From positions 327,001 to 391,000 of the forward strand of contig CAJIZG010000003.1 of NCBI GenBank assembly GCA_905181865.1: 64,000 nucleotides of DNA, given 5' to 3'. This DNA is from Urechidicola croceus. Its GTDB lineage: Bacteria > Bacteroidota > Bacteroidia > Flavobacteriales > Flavobacteriaceae. The position numbers were made by a program, and so were the translations under genes. Position 1 is the first letter of the stretch. Each line of letters opens with the position of its first letter. Under the pieces are notes generated by a model. It was given only the letters and a program-made list of their open reading frames with translations, was not told the DNA's origin and made no database searches. Below are positions 1-8,307 of the stretch, piece after piece.

Positions 1-717
1 CAATATCATTTATTTGTTATTGAAGGTCCAGAGGGCGTACAAAAAAAATTCCCTGCTGATTCTATTGGATTGAATGTTATTTTTACAAATGATATCAAAA
101 GGTACAAGACTATAAAGGTTCGTATATTGAATGGTGCTCATACATGCCTAGTTCCTGTTGGGTATTTATATGGGATTGATACCGTACGTGAAAGTGTGGA
201 AAATGAAACAGTTTTAAACTTTTTAAAGGACGCCATTTCTAAAGAAATTTGTCCGACTTTAGATTTTGAAGAAGCGGAATTAACAAAGTACTCGAATGAT
301 GTTTTAGACCGATTTAAAAATCCGTTTTTAAAACATGAATTGATGAGTATCTCCTTAAACTCAGTTTCGAAATATAAAACAAGAGTCTTGCCATCAGTAC
401 TAGAATTTATTAAAAGAAAGAATAAATTACCCACTCACCTACTGATTTCTCTAGCTGCGTTAATTGCTTTTTATAAAGGGGATAGAAATGGTATAATCAT
501 TAACTTGCAAGACAATAGCGATGTTTTAAATTTCTTTAAAGACTTATGGAGTTCAACTTCAGACACTGAAGTTATTAGTAATAAAGTACTGTCTAATACC
601 TACTTTTGGGGCGTAGATTTAACACAGTTTGAAGGACTTCAAAATGAAGTTTCAAATCACTTAAACAACATTCTTTCAAAAGGAATGAAAACATATTTAG
701 ACGAATTTGTGAATTAA
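1..717 (+). CDS. uxaB: Tagaturonate reductase (altronate oxidoreductase), 3' part
   Basis: This is the C-terminal part of an NAD-dependent tagaturonate/fructuronate reductase of the polyol (mannitol) dehydrogenase family, which in the galacturonate pathway reduces tagaturonate to altronate in the cytoplasm. The reading frame is open from base 1, so the gene begins before the window; the first ATG at 70 is internal. The motif KVRILNGAHT followed by PVGYLYGIDTVRES is the hallmark of the C-terminal mannitol-dehydrogenase domain of UxaB, and contains the lysine, asparagine and histidine used in this family's active site. About 238 residues are visible of a family length near 480. The stop TAA at 715-717 directly abuts the stop of the convergent nagB-like gene. 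The family assignment is firm; the exact uronate is inferred. Confidence 0.88.
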   Translation, partial: QYHLFVIEGPEGVQKKFPADSIGLNVIFTNDIKRYKTIKVRILNGAHTCLVPVGYLYGIDTVRESVENETVLNFLKDAISKEICPTLDFEEAELTKYSNDVLDRFKNPFLKHELMSISLNSVSKYKTRVLPSVLEFIKRKNKLPTHLLISLAALIAFYKGDRNGIIINLQDNSDVLNFFKDLWSSTSDTEVISNKVLSNTYFWGVDLTQFEGLQNEVSNHLNNILSKGMKTYLDEFVN

Positions 718-1476
718 TTAAATTTTTGAAGCCGACCCTTTATCTAGAAAAAGCTTTATATCTGAATGTGTTCTAAAAATAGTTGCAGGACAAACAGTAC
801 TGATCTCAGCTTGTAATGTGTTTTTTACTGCTGCTGCTTTTCGTACGTCTGGCACCACACAACTTATTGATTTTGCACTTAAAATTATTGGAATTGTAAG
901 TGTTAATGCTTGCTTAGGTACATCTTCCAGTGTTGGAAACCAGCCTTCTCCCAATTGTTGCTTACGGCAATCCTCATCTAAATCAACTATTTTTATCTTT
1001 TTTAAATCATTAAAATTAGCTACTGGTGGATCATTAAATGCAATGTGCCCGTTTTCACCAATTCCAATACACGCGATATCAATAGGATGCTTTTCTAATG
1101 CCTCGCTGTATGCATTCATAACGTCTTCAATGTCATCAGCATCACCGTTTATCAAATAAACTTTTTTAGGATTCACTTCATTTAAAATACGTTCATTTAA
1201 ATATTTTCTAAAACTTGCTGGATGTGCATCAGATATCCCTCTATATTCATCTAAATGAAATACAATTACCTTTTTCCAATCAATATCCTTTTCTTTCAAA
1301 GCCTTTAAGAAGGAGAATTGAGACGTTCCTGTTGCTAAGATCACATGAGCAACTCCTTTTTCTGTAATTGCCATATTTATTTTTTGTGCTACAAAATTTG
1401 CCGCAGCAAAACCCATATCAATCGTTTCATCAAATATTTCTATGTCTAATTGTTCTACTTTTAATTTCTGACTCAT
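718..1476 (-). CDS. nagB: Glucosamine-6-phosphate deaminase-like protein (NagB family)
   Basis: A 252-residue NagB/6-phosphogluconolactonase-family protein expected to convert glucosamine-6-phosphate to fructose-6-phosphate and ammonia in the cytoplasm. The substrate-loop motif FHLDEYRG (about residues 82-89) and the active-site motif GIGENGHIAFNDPP (about 137-150) are both present. Against E. coli NagB the catalytic His is kept, but the Asp141 position is Asn (as also in Bacillus NagB) and the Glu148 position is Asp, so it is a divergent member. It is the last gene of the minus-strand operon, 13 bp behind the Nramp-like gene, and pairs logically with the NagA-like gene two places upstream. 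Activity on a related amino-sugar phosphate is an alternative. Confidence 0.85.
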   Translation of the reverse strand: MSQKLKVEQLDIEIFDETIDMGFAAANFVAQKINMAITEKGVAHVILATGTSQFSFLKALKEKDIDWKKVIVFHLDEYRGISDAHPASFRKYLNERILNEVNPKKVYLINGDADDIEDVMNAYSEALEKHPIDIACIGIGENGHIAFNDPPVANFNDLKKIKIVDLDEDCRKQQLGEGWFPTLEDVPKQALTLTIPIILSAKSISCVVPDVRKAAAVKNTLQAEISTVCPATIFRTHSDIKLFLDKGSASKI

Positions 1477-1489
1477 AATTCAATTTGTT

Positions 1490-2731
1490 TTATAAAAATT
1501 CACTTAATGCGAAATAACTTGTAATCAATGAAAATAATATAACCGCTATCAATCCGATGTTCAATTTAATTTTTGACGTATAGTCTTTCATCAGTTCCTT
1601 TTTATTAATTAATATAAATATTGGGATGGCAACTGCTGGTAAAATACACGCTTGGAAAGCTTGAGAAAATATCATTAATGCCGGCGGACGCTCTTCCAAA
1701 AAAACAGAACCAAATGCAAAAAATAATGCCACAACAATTAATATTCTCGATTCTTTTGAATGAATATCTCTCGGAGTTCCTCTATAATCTGACACCAGCC
1801 AAGGCGCTATTAGCAATATTGGAAATACTGATGACAAACCTGCTCCTGCTATTCCAATGATTAAAACATACGCTGCAACTTTACCACCAATAGGCTCAAA
1901 TAAATGAATCATATCAACTGTATTCTCTAACTTCATCCCCATTACATGTAAGGTTCCAGCTGCAACAGCCATAATAATCCCACTTAAAAACAACATCATT
2001 GACGCTGAAACAAAAGCATCTTTTTTCTCTTTTCTTAAATCTTTTACTGTCCACCCTTTTTCTACTACAACAGTACTTCTCATAATAAAAACTGCTGCGG
2101 AACAAGTAGTTCCCGTTATTGCCGCAATTAATCCTAAAGCACCCGGTGTATCTGGAATTCCTGGAACTATTCCTTCTGCTAAAGAGGTGAAACTTGGCTT
2201 CACCATAAAAAAAACGAATAAAAACGAAAGACCCATTACCACAACCAAAGCCGTCAATACTTTTTCAAAAATTTCATATCTACCATACATTACTAGAAAA
2301 TATAATCCAATAACAAAAAATAGAATGATCAAACCAGTATCAACTATTAAACCATCAAAGGCCAATCGAATCCCTTCCTGAATTAAATCAGAAACAATTC
2401 CCATAATTCCGGTTATGGCAAGTAACTCACCTATTATGAGGGCTATGATAATATATATAGATAAGAGCCACCCATATTTAAATTGCTTTTTAAAATTGTA
2501 CAAAGCAGTATGGCCTGTAACCAGCGTTACTTTTCCGTAAGAAATCATTAAGACATAGGTAAAAATACAAGAAAGGAGCAATGCCCAAAATAGTGTCATA
2601 CCATGTTCTGCTCCTGTTTTTGCCATGGTTGTTACGCTTCCTGTTCCAATGTTGTATCCTATCAGAAATAATCCGGGACCTACGGCACTTAAGCCAATGA
2701 GAATTTTTTTAGTAATGGATGTTTTCGCCAT
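1490..2731 (-). CDS. Nramp-family-like transporter lacking canonical metal ligands
   Basis: A 413-residue polytopic inner-membrane protein with about 11 hydrophobic segments and the Nramp (SLC11) fold signature GPGLFLIGYNIGTG in TM1. In true Mn/Fe transporters this place reads DPGN and supplies two metal ligands; here it aligns as NIGT. The TM6 metal-binding motif MPH aligns with SAA in GTTCSAAVFIMRS. Both halves of the metal site therefore appear to be missing. The gene lies 39 bp after the nagA-like gene and 13 bp before the nagB-like gene, so the context points to carbohydrate or amino-sugar use rather than metal homeostasis. What it carries is unknown; sugar-derived solute, Mg2+ or ammonium export are all open. 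Fold assignment is firm, substrate is not. Confidence 0.8.
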   Translation of the reverse strand: MAKTSITKKILIGLSAVGPGLFLIGYNIGTGSVTTMAKTGAEHGMTLFWALLLSCIFTYVLMISYGKVTLVTGHTALYNFKKQFKYGWLLSIYIIIALIIGELLAITGIMGIVSDLIQEGIRLAFDGLIVDTGLIILFFVIGLYFLVMYGRYEIFEKVLTALVVVMGLSFLFVFFMVKPSFTSLAEGIVPGIPDTPGALGLIAAITGTTCSAAVFIMRSTVVVEKGWTVKDLRKEKKDAFVSASMMLFLSGIIMAVAAGTLHVMGMKLENTVDMIHLFEPIGGKVAAYVLIIGIAGAGLSSVFPILLIAPWLVSDYRGTPRDIHSKESRILIVVALFFAFGSVFLEERPPALMIFSQAFQACILPAVAIPIFILINKKELMKDYTSKIKLNIGLIAVILFSLITSYFALSEFL

Positions 2732-2770
2732 AAAGTTTCATTTTATACGTTGAGATTATTTTGAAATATT

Positions 2771-3982
2771 TTATTGTTTCGAATAAACCAATTCTCCGGC
2801 TACAAAGGTTTTGTGAATAACCATTTCTCCGTTTACCATTGCAAACTGAATAATATCGGCTCTTTTTCCAGGTTCAATCTTTCCTATCTCTTTTAAAGAA
2901 AATAATTCTGCCGGATTTGTACTTGCCATTTGAATGGCAGCTCGAAGTCCACATTGCGTATAATCCATAATCACTCCGACACATTTACTGATGGGAGAAG
3001 CAGCTCCTGCTAGTACATTTTCTTTAGGTAATTTCACTACGTTTTCAGTTAACAACAATATACGCTCACCGCGTGTATATTCTCCAACTGGCAAACCCGC
3101 TAAATCCAAGGCATCTGAGACTAAAATCGTTTTATCGGCTCCTTTTACTTTATAAAAACTTCTAACTTCTTCTTTCGTTAAATGAAATCCATCAGCAATG
3201 ATACTTGGTGTAATTCTATCATCAGAAAGTTGTGGCCACAATGGATTGTGATGTCTGTTTATTTCATTGGCACAACCATTTCCTAAATGCGTTGCCATTT
3301 TTGCACCGGCATCCACGGCTTGTTGTATGTCTTTTGCAGATCCATTATGGTGCCCCAATGATACCACCACTCCAGTTGCTACACATTTTTGAATGAATGA
3401 AATAGCACCTTCTAATTCAGGTGCCAACGTAATTAATTTAATTCCGTTATTCGCTGCTTTTTGAATTTCTTGAAACTCCTTCCAATCTGGAAGTTTTATG
3501 TACTTTTCTAGATGTGCTCCACGAAATCCTTTTACAGGTGAGATATAGGGCCCTTCTAAATGAAATCCAGCAATAGATTTTCCAATTTCAGGATCATTTT
3601 TTGCTGCTGCCAATACAGCAAAATTTTCCTTTATTCGATCAATATCACTTGTGATAATCGTTGGGAAATAGGTGGTTACACCTACTTTCCACAAAGCTTT
3701 TGTAGCCTTTCTAATTCCCTCAATAGTTAACCCTGGCCCTGAAAAATCAACACCCATATAACCATTAATCTGCACATCGATTAAACCCGGAGCAACGAAT
3801 AATTCCTCCGACTTTCCTTGAGTTTCAATTCTGCTAATTTCAGAAATATTACCATCAACCGATTTGATGGTAACATTTCCCATATCAGAATATAATATAC
3901 CCTCTATTTCCATTAAACCATTATTACTATTGGTGCCAAACAGAAAGATTCCTGTTAAAATTGATATTATTAAAGTTTTCAT
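2771..3982 (-). CDS. nagA: N-acetylglucosamine-6-phosphate deacetylase (NagA-like amidohydrolase)
   Basis: A 403-residue amidohydrolase-superfamily protein resembling NagA, which removes acetate from GlcNAc-6-phosphate. Visible motifs are PGLIDVQINGYMGVDFS (about 69-85), the metal-binding HLEGPYISP, GHHNGSA, ATHLGNG and the catalytic Asp in ILVSDALDLAG. The last C-terminal strand carries the GKRADI motif usual for the family. Unusually, the N terminus has a hydrophobic stretch (ISILTGIFLFGTNS) that looks like a signal peptide before the beta-sandwich; the next in-frame Met, at residue 24, would give a cytoplasmic protein. The family's substrate is a cytoplasmic sugar phosphate, so either the upstream start is wrong or this enzyme acts on an unphosphorylated periplasmic amino sugar. 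It lies 34 bp after the DUF1080 gene. Confidence 0.85.
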   Translation of the reverse strand: MKTLIISILTGIFLFGTNSNNGLMEIEGILYSDMGNVTIKSVDGNISEISRIETQGKSEELFVAPGLIDVQINGYMGVDFSGPGLTIEGIRKATKALWKVGVTTYFPTIITSDIDRIKENFAVLAAAKNDPEIGKSIAGFHLEGPYISPVKGFRGAHLEKYIKLPDWKEFQEIQKAANNGIKLITLAPELEGAISFIQKCVATGVVVSLGHHNGSAKDIQQAVDAGAKMATHLGNGCANEINRHHNPLWPQLSDDRITPSIIADGFHLTKEEVRSFYKVKGADKTILVSDALDLAGLPVGEYTRGERILLLTENVVKLPKENVLAGAASPISKCVGVIMDYTQCGLRAAIQMASTNPAELFSLKEIGKIEPGKRADIIQFAMVNGEMVIHKTFVAGELVYSKQ

Positions 3983-4016
3983 ACACTATGATAGATTAAA
4001 CTGATAAAAGTTATTC

Positions 4017-4799
4017 TTACTTAATTTCGCGGATTTTTATATTTCTAAACCAAGCTTCGTCCTTATGATTTTGTAATATAATGTGTCCCTTTTTCTTATC
4101 TATAAAATTGGGGTATTTATGATACTTACTTTTTTGATATAAACTGTCTATGCGCTCAGAACCAAAATCATATGCAATTACTTTTCTCTCATTTAACCAG
4201 TGTTCTACATGATTACCGTCTACCAAAATTCTACTCGAATTATAGGTTCCAACTGGTTTTAAAAGTGGATTTTTTGGTGGAATCATATCATAAAGAGCAC
4301 CTGTGAATTGTGATTCTTTTAATTTATCAACATATTGAGAATCTAGATCATCTAATAATTGATATTCAAATCCTAGAGCTGCATACTTCGCATATTTTTG
4401 AGATATTTCTTCAGACACATTGTACTTTATTCCACTATTTCCTGCTTTTAGTACTTTCCATTCAAAATAGAGTTCATAGTTCCAAAAAGATTCAATCGTC
4501 ATTAAATCTCCTCCTTGAATTGGTTGTCCATCCGCTCTTGATGGAACTTCTCCAGTATCCAATTTTTTAATTTCACCATCAACTAGTGTCCATAATTCCG
4601 TTTGAACATGGTCTCTTCCCAAACCTCTCCAACCGTCCAATGTTTTTCCATCGAAAAGCAACTTCCATCCTTGTTGTTTCTCTTCTTTAGTTAAAGTATT
4701 AATTATAGTACTACTTAAATTCTTAGAACTATCTGCCCTTTTACAACCTGTCAATATCAACAATGATACAAACACGATTGTTACTATTTGTTTTATCAT
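4017..4799 (-). CDS. DUF1080 (3-keto-disaccharide hydrolase-type) lipoprotein
   Basis: A 260-residue lipoprotein with a signal peptide ending in the lipobox LTGC (Cys19). The rest is one DUF1080 domain, a concanavalin-like jelly roll, opening with GWKLLFDGKTLDGWRG and containing the family's GNSGIKYNV and FEYQLLDD segments and an HVEHWLN strand. DUF1080 members include 3-keto-glucoside/3-keto-disaccharide hydrolases that cleave the glycosidic bond after a Gfo/Idh/MocA enzyme has oxidised C3. That partner relationship fits here, because two Gfo/Idh/MocA genes lie immediately upstream (16 bp gap). It would be membrane-anchored, probably facing the periplasm. Hydrolytic function is inferred from the family and the neighbours. 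Confidence 0.82.
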   Translation of the reverse strand: MIKQIVTIVFVSLLILTGCKRADSSKNLSSTIINTLTKEEKQQGWKLLFDGKTLDGWRGLGRDHVQTELWTLVDGEIKKLDTGEVPSRADGQPIQGGDLMTIESFWNYELYFEWKVLKAGNSGIKYNVSEEISQKYAKYAALGFEYQLLDDLDSQYVDKLKESQFTGALYDMIPPKNPLLKPVGTYNSSRILVDGNHVEHWLNERKVIAYDFGSERIDSLYQKSKYHKYPNFIDKKKGHIILQNHKDEAWFRNIKIREIK

Positions 4800-4815
4800 T
4801 CTATAAATTTATTCT

Positions 4816-5808
4816 TTATTTAATCACATCCTCCCACTTACCGCTATTCACTGATCTTTCAAGTGCTTCTAGAACGGCCACACCACTTAAAATACTTTCA
4901 TAACTTCTTGGTTCAACTCCTGTTTTAAACATGGTTACCATATCTAAATCATTCTTCGGGATTTTCCCTTTGTAATCTTCAGTTGCATTTAATTTCATCA
5001 TTCCATCTTTTGTTTCAACATGTGTTTCCCAACCATACTTTTTCGTCGTAGAGATAAGCGTCGCTAACATCCCATTTTCATAAATCAAGCTGGCGCTACT
5101 ATTCTTTCCATTGTCATTCATTCTAACTTTTTTAATAGCATCACCAAAAATATACATTAAAGGTTGAATTATATGCGCTCCATAAAAAAACACCCCACCA
5201 TATTCAGAATCTAATTTTATAGGGCCATATCTTACTACCTGATTAATCTCTCCCATACTTTCCACCTGACGTTTGATATCAAATGTTTCATAACTATGGG
5301 CAATAGAACTGAAGGATGTAACTGGAGTTCCTATTTTTTTGGCGAGTGCCAAAAACTTCTTCCCTTCTTCCAATCTATAGCAAAACGGCTTGTCAATAAA
5401 CGTTGGAATTCCAGCTTTTATAAACGGTATTGCCGCTTCTAAGTGAAATTTTCCATGTCTGTGATCAACGATGAGCGCATCAATTTTACCCAACATTTCT
5501 TTGGGGTCTTTAACCATGTTTGGAATCCCTCCTCTTTTCATGGCATCTTTTGCAAACGCCTCTGTTTCTCCCCAAACATACTTTAATTCCACTCCTGGGA
5601 ATTTCTTGTCGATATTGAACATTTTTGCGAATCCTCGAGTATGTGAGTTTTCTGCTCCAATAATTCCTATGCGTATTTCTTTATCGTCACTTGATGGCGT
5701 TAATTGATTTGCAAACGCAGACGGCACGGAAAACGGTAGTATAGATAACGCCGCTGTCTTCCCCATCTTTTCTACAAACAACCGTCTTGATATTTTATAA
5801 TTTTTCAT
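4816..5808 (-). CDS. Gfo/Idh/MocA-family oxidoreductase, exported (short form)
   Basis: A 330-residue NAD(P)-dependent sugar oxidoreductase. A Tat-like leader (SRRLFVEKMGKTAAL then a hydrophobic stretch to about residue 34) precedes the Rossmann domain, which opens with IRIGIIGAENSHTRGF. The canonical cofactor/catalytic EKP motif is DKP here (TFIDKPFCYR). The C-terminal domain is shorter than in the neighbour. The family oxidises hydroxyls of sugars and glycosides, notably at C3. It follows the longer Gfo/Idh/MocA gene by 12 bp and precedes the DUF1080 gene, consistent with a 3-keto-glycoside route in the periplasm. Which of the two paralogues is the dehydrogenase and which acts in another step cannot be told. 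Confidence 0.82.
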   Translation of the reverse strand: MKNYKISRRLFVEKMGKTAALSILPFSVPSAFANQLTPSSDDKEIRIGIIGAENSHTRGFAKMFNIDKKFPGVELKYVWGETEAFAKDAMKRGGIPNMVKDPKEMLGKIDALIVDHRHGKFHLEAAIPFIKAGIPTFIDKPFCYRLEEGKKFLALAKKIGTPVTSFSSIAHSYETFDIKRQVESMGEINQVVRYGPIKLDSEYGGVFFYGAHIIQPLMYIFGDAIKKVRMNDNGKNSSASLIYENGMLATLISTTKKYGWETHVETKDGMMKLNATEDYKGKIPKNDLDMVTMFKTGVEPRSYESILSGVAVLEALERSVNSGKWEDVIK

Positions 5809-5820
5809 TGTATCTTTCTT

Positions 5821-7179
5821 TTATAATTTCATTTTCCATCCTTTTTCATAGGATCTTTTCCATAATTTATTCGCCTCTTTATCTTTTAAAATATGTCCAT
5901 TTAAAGGATCTATATCCAACGATCTCCCAGTGCGTTGCGCAATATTTCCAAGTTGAACCAGTAAGGTACTCTTGTGTCCAGAATCTATATCAGCATTTAA
6001 TTTTCCATCATTTTTAATAGCATCAAACATATTTCTGATATGTAATACATCCAAATTTTGAGCCGGATTTACCGTGTTCATCGGATCGATATTAGTAGTG
6101 CTTTTTACTTCTTTAACAATATTGTTTTTTAAATCGAAAATTGTATAATCATTACCACCATTCATTAACATACTACCACTTTCACCGTAAAAAATAACAC
6201 CAACTGAACTTCCTTCAATATGTTTACCATTACAACTTCTTCCTTCCCAAGTCATGGAAAGATTTTCTGCAAAATCTAAGTTGATAATTTGCGTATCTGG
6301 CGTCTCCCAATCGTCATTGTATCTGTATCGCCCCCCATTAGAACTAACTTTTGTTGGATAATCGACACCCATTCCCCATCTTAATAAATCAATCATATGG
6401 GTTCCATTATTCAAAGCTTCACCGGTGCCCCAATGCCAATGCCAATGCCAATTGTAATGAATCAAATTATCCTTATACTCTTTTCTTGGAGCAGGCCCTT
6501 GCCATAAATCCCAATTTAGCCAAGCTGGAACCGCTGTATATTTCCCAATACCTATCGATTCTCTGTTGTTAGCATACCATCCTTTTCCATAATATACATG
6601 ACCAATGACTCCCTTTTTTAAGGCTTCAATCCCCGCTACCACATTGGGCCACGATCTACGTTGGTTTCCCATTTGAATAACCTTACCATAGCGCTGAGCC
6701 GCTTCTATAAGCATTTCTCCCTCACTCGGATTATGACTGCACGGCTTTTCTACATACACATGTTTCCCTGCCTGCATCGCAAGCAAAGAAGCTGGAGCAT
6801 GCCAGTGGTCTGGCGCTGCAATCACCATAGTATCTATATCCTTACTATCCAACGATTTTCTAAAATCTCCAAAAGGTTCCGCCGTAAAGTTTTGTTTATC
6901 TTTTAATGAATTCAAACATTTTGTAATAGCTCTCGTATCTACGTCACATACATGAATAACGTCGCAATTATTTTGAATTGCAAAATTTTGAGCCAAGGCA
7001 TTACCCCTGCTATTTACCCCCATCATGGAAACATTAATACGGTCATTTGCTCCTTTAATTCGACTGTAACTTTTCGCACTAAACATCGGTAATACTCCGC
7101 CGAATGCCATCGCAGTAGAAACCGCTGCCGTCTTTTTAATAAAATCTCTTCTGTTGTTTAAATAGGCCTCATTTTTCAT
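5821..7179 (-). CDS. Gfo/Idh/MocA-family oxidoreductase, Tat-exported (long form)
   Basis: A 452-residue NAD(P)-dependent oxidoreductase with a good Tat signal (NNRRDFIKKTAAVSTAMAFG) followed by a Rossmann domain starting at about INVSMMGVNSRGNALA. The EKP motif is intact (HVYVEKPCSHNP), and the usual APDHWHA segment is present just before it. The C-terminal domain carries the family's aromatic block, here NWHWHWHWGTGEALNNGTH; the DNA underneath is a short CCAATG tandem run near 6430-6450 on the plus strand. Expected role is periplasmic oxidation of a sugar or glycoside, possibly at C3, for the DUF1080 lipoprotein. It is the second gene of the operon, 11 bp behind the LacI-type regulator. Confidence 0.87.
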   Translation of the reverse strand: MKNEAYLNNRRDFIKKTAAVSTAMAFGGVLPMFSAKSYSRIKGANDRINVSMMGVNSRGNALAQNFAIQNNCDVIHVCDVDTRAITKCLNSLKDKQNFTAEPFGDFRKSLDSKDIDTMVIAAPDHWHAPASLLAMQAGKHVYVEKPCSHNPSEGEMLIEAAQRYGKVIQMGNQRRSWPNVVAGIEALKKGVIGHVYYGKGWYANNRESIGIGKYTAVPAWLNWDLWQGPAPRKEYKDNLIHYNWHWHWHWGTGEALNNGTHMIDLLRWGMGVDYPTKVSSNGGRYRYNDDWETPDTQIINLDFAENLSMTWEGRSCNGKHIEGSSVGVIFYGESGSMLMNGGNDYTIFDLKNNIVKEVKSTTNIDPMNTVNPAQNLDVLHIRNMFDAIKNDGKLNADIDSGHKSTLLVQLGNIAQRTGRSLDIDPLNGHILKDKEANKLWKRSYEKGWKMKL

Positions 7180-7190
7180 GATAATTCGTA

Positions 7191-8261
7191 TTAATTATTT
7201 GCATGTAGGTAAAAATCTATATTCTCTTTGATCACAATATCCAACGGTACATTCTGAACTTTCTCTGGATTTTTCTTATAAATAAAATGATTGAAAAAAG
7301 TTTCAACTGCTGTGGTTCCTTGAAAAACAGGCCGCTGTGAAATTAAAAAATCAATAGCTCCATTTTTCACTGAATCAATGTTTTTATTTACTAAATCAAA
7401 GCCAATAATCTTAATATCCAACTTCATTTTCCGATGAAAGTCTGCAGCAATATGGGCTCTAGAATTTGTTACAAAAACACCTTTTATATTTGGATGACTT
7501 TTGTAAAATGCCTTCAACTCTCCACTAACTCTTTCTTTACTCATAGAATTTAGATTTAATGTATGAATAGTTCTATTTTTAGGCCCTTTATTGAACTCAA
7601 AATAATTTCTAAATCCTTCTTCTATAATCCCTACATTCGAATGGTTTTCAACTTCTTTGCGCATATTGAGCACTAATAATTCCTCATTCTGATTTAAAAT
7701 AGAATCAAATAATTTACCTGCAACCAATCCACTACTTTTTAAATGAGGCCCTATATAACTTAAAAAATTCTGATTCCGAATTGTTAAATCGATAAACACA
7801 TAAGAGATTTCTTTTTCCTCCAATTTTTCAATAAAATCGATACTCTCTTTTTTAAAGATGGGTGCTAGAATAACACCTTGACAATTGGATGCAAGTACTG
7901 CTTCTGCAGCCTTAACGAAACTAGAAACATCATACAGGTTAAATTCTTGTAAGGCTAAATTCAAGCCAAAATCTTTGAATTTTTCTACCCCAAGTTCAAT
8001 CCCCTTTTTTGGAAGTGACCAGTATCCATCAAAACTGGTAGCCTCAGGAATAAGTGCAGAAATCAATAACTGTTTTTTAAATGCTAAAGTACTTGCCAAC
8101 GCATTTGGATTATAATTCAATTTTTTTATGGCTTCTTCTACTCTTTGTTTCTTTTCGGGCATCACACTCCCCCTATTATGCAAAACGCGATCCACCGTTC
8201 CTACAGAGACATTGGCATGTCTTGCGATATCTTGAATAGTTGTCTTTTTTTGAATACTCAT
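7191..8261 (-). CDS. LacI-family transcriptional regulator
   Basis: A LacI/GalR-type repressor of 356 residues. The helix-turn-helix begins four residues after the chosen start (TIQDIARHANVSVGTVDRVL, then the hinge), and a periplasmic-binding-protein-like sensor domain follows (LVAGKLFDSI, IKGVFVTNSRAH, IIGFDLVNKNI). A longer frame starts at 8300, but it would place 13 extra residues before the HTH and run through the operator palindrome, so the ATG at 8259-8261 is preferred. The sensor domain resembles the RbsB/ribose-type class, suggesting a sugar effector. It is the first gene of the operon and is probably autoregulated through the palindrome at 8282-8307. Confidence 0.9.
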   Translation of the reverse strand: MSIQKKTTIQDIARHANVSVGTVDRVLHNRGSVMPEKKQRVEEAIKKLNYNPNALASTLAFKKQLLISALIPEATSFDGYWSLPKKGIELGVEKFKDFGLNLALQEFNLYDVSSFVKAAEAVLASNCQGVILAPIFKKESIDFIEKLEEKEISYVFIDLTIRNQNFLSYIGPHLKSSGLVAGKLFDSILNQNEELLVLNMRKEVENHSNVGIIEEGFRNYFEFNKGPKNRTIHTLNLNSMSKERVSGELKAFYKSHPNIKGVFVTNSRAHIAADFHRKMKLDIKIIGFDLVNKNIDSVKNGAIDFLISQRPVFQGTTAVETFFNHFIYKKNPEKVQNVPLDIVIKENIDFYLHANN

Positions 8262-8281
8262 ATTTGAACGTACATTATTAT

Positions 8282-8307
8282 TATATTTGTGTGCCCACAC
8301 AAATATA
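8282..8307 (-). promoter_or_regulatory. Perfect 26-bp palindrome with overlapping -7 box: LacI operator/promoter
   Basis: The sequence is a perfect inverted repeat with half-site TATATTTGTGTGC and no mismatches, centred between 8294 and 8295. Its minus-strand left half supplies TATATTTG (8307 down to 8300), matching the Bacteroidota -7 consensus TAnnTTTG, and the regulator's start codon lies about 40 bp downstream. A repressor bound here would cover the promoter. Even length with a CG- or CC/GG-type centre and mirror symmetry is typical of LacI operators. No clear -33 TTG was found. Operator function is inferred. Confidence 0.75.

Noticed and set aside
138-434. Minus-strand frame of about 98 codons inside the uxaB fragment
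   Set aside because: It is antisense to a clear reductase domain and resembles no protein family.
8262-8300. Longer N terminus of the LacI-type regulator
   Set aside because: It would translate the operator half-site and add 13 residues before the helix-turn-helix, which relatives do not have.
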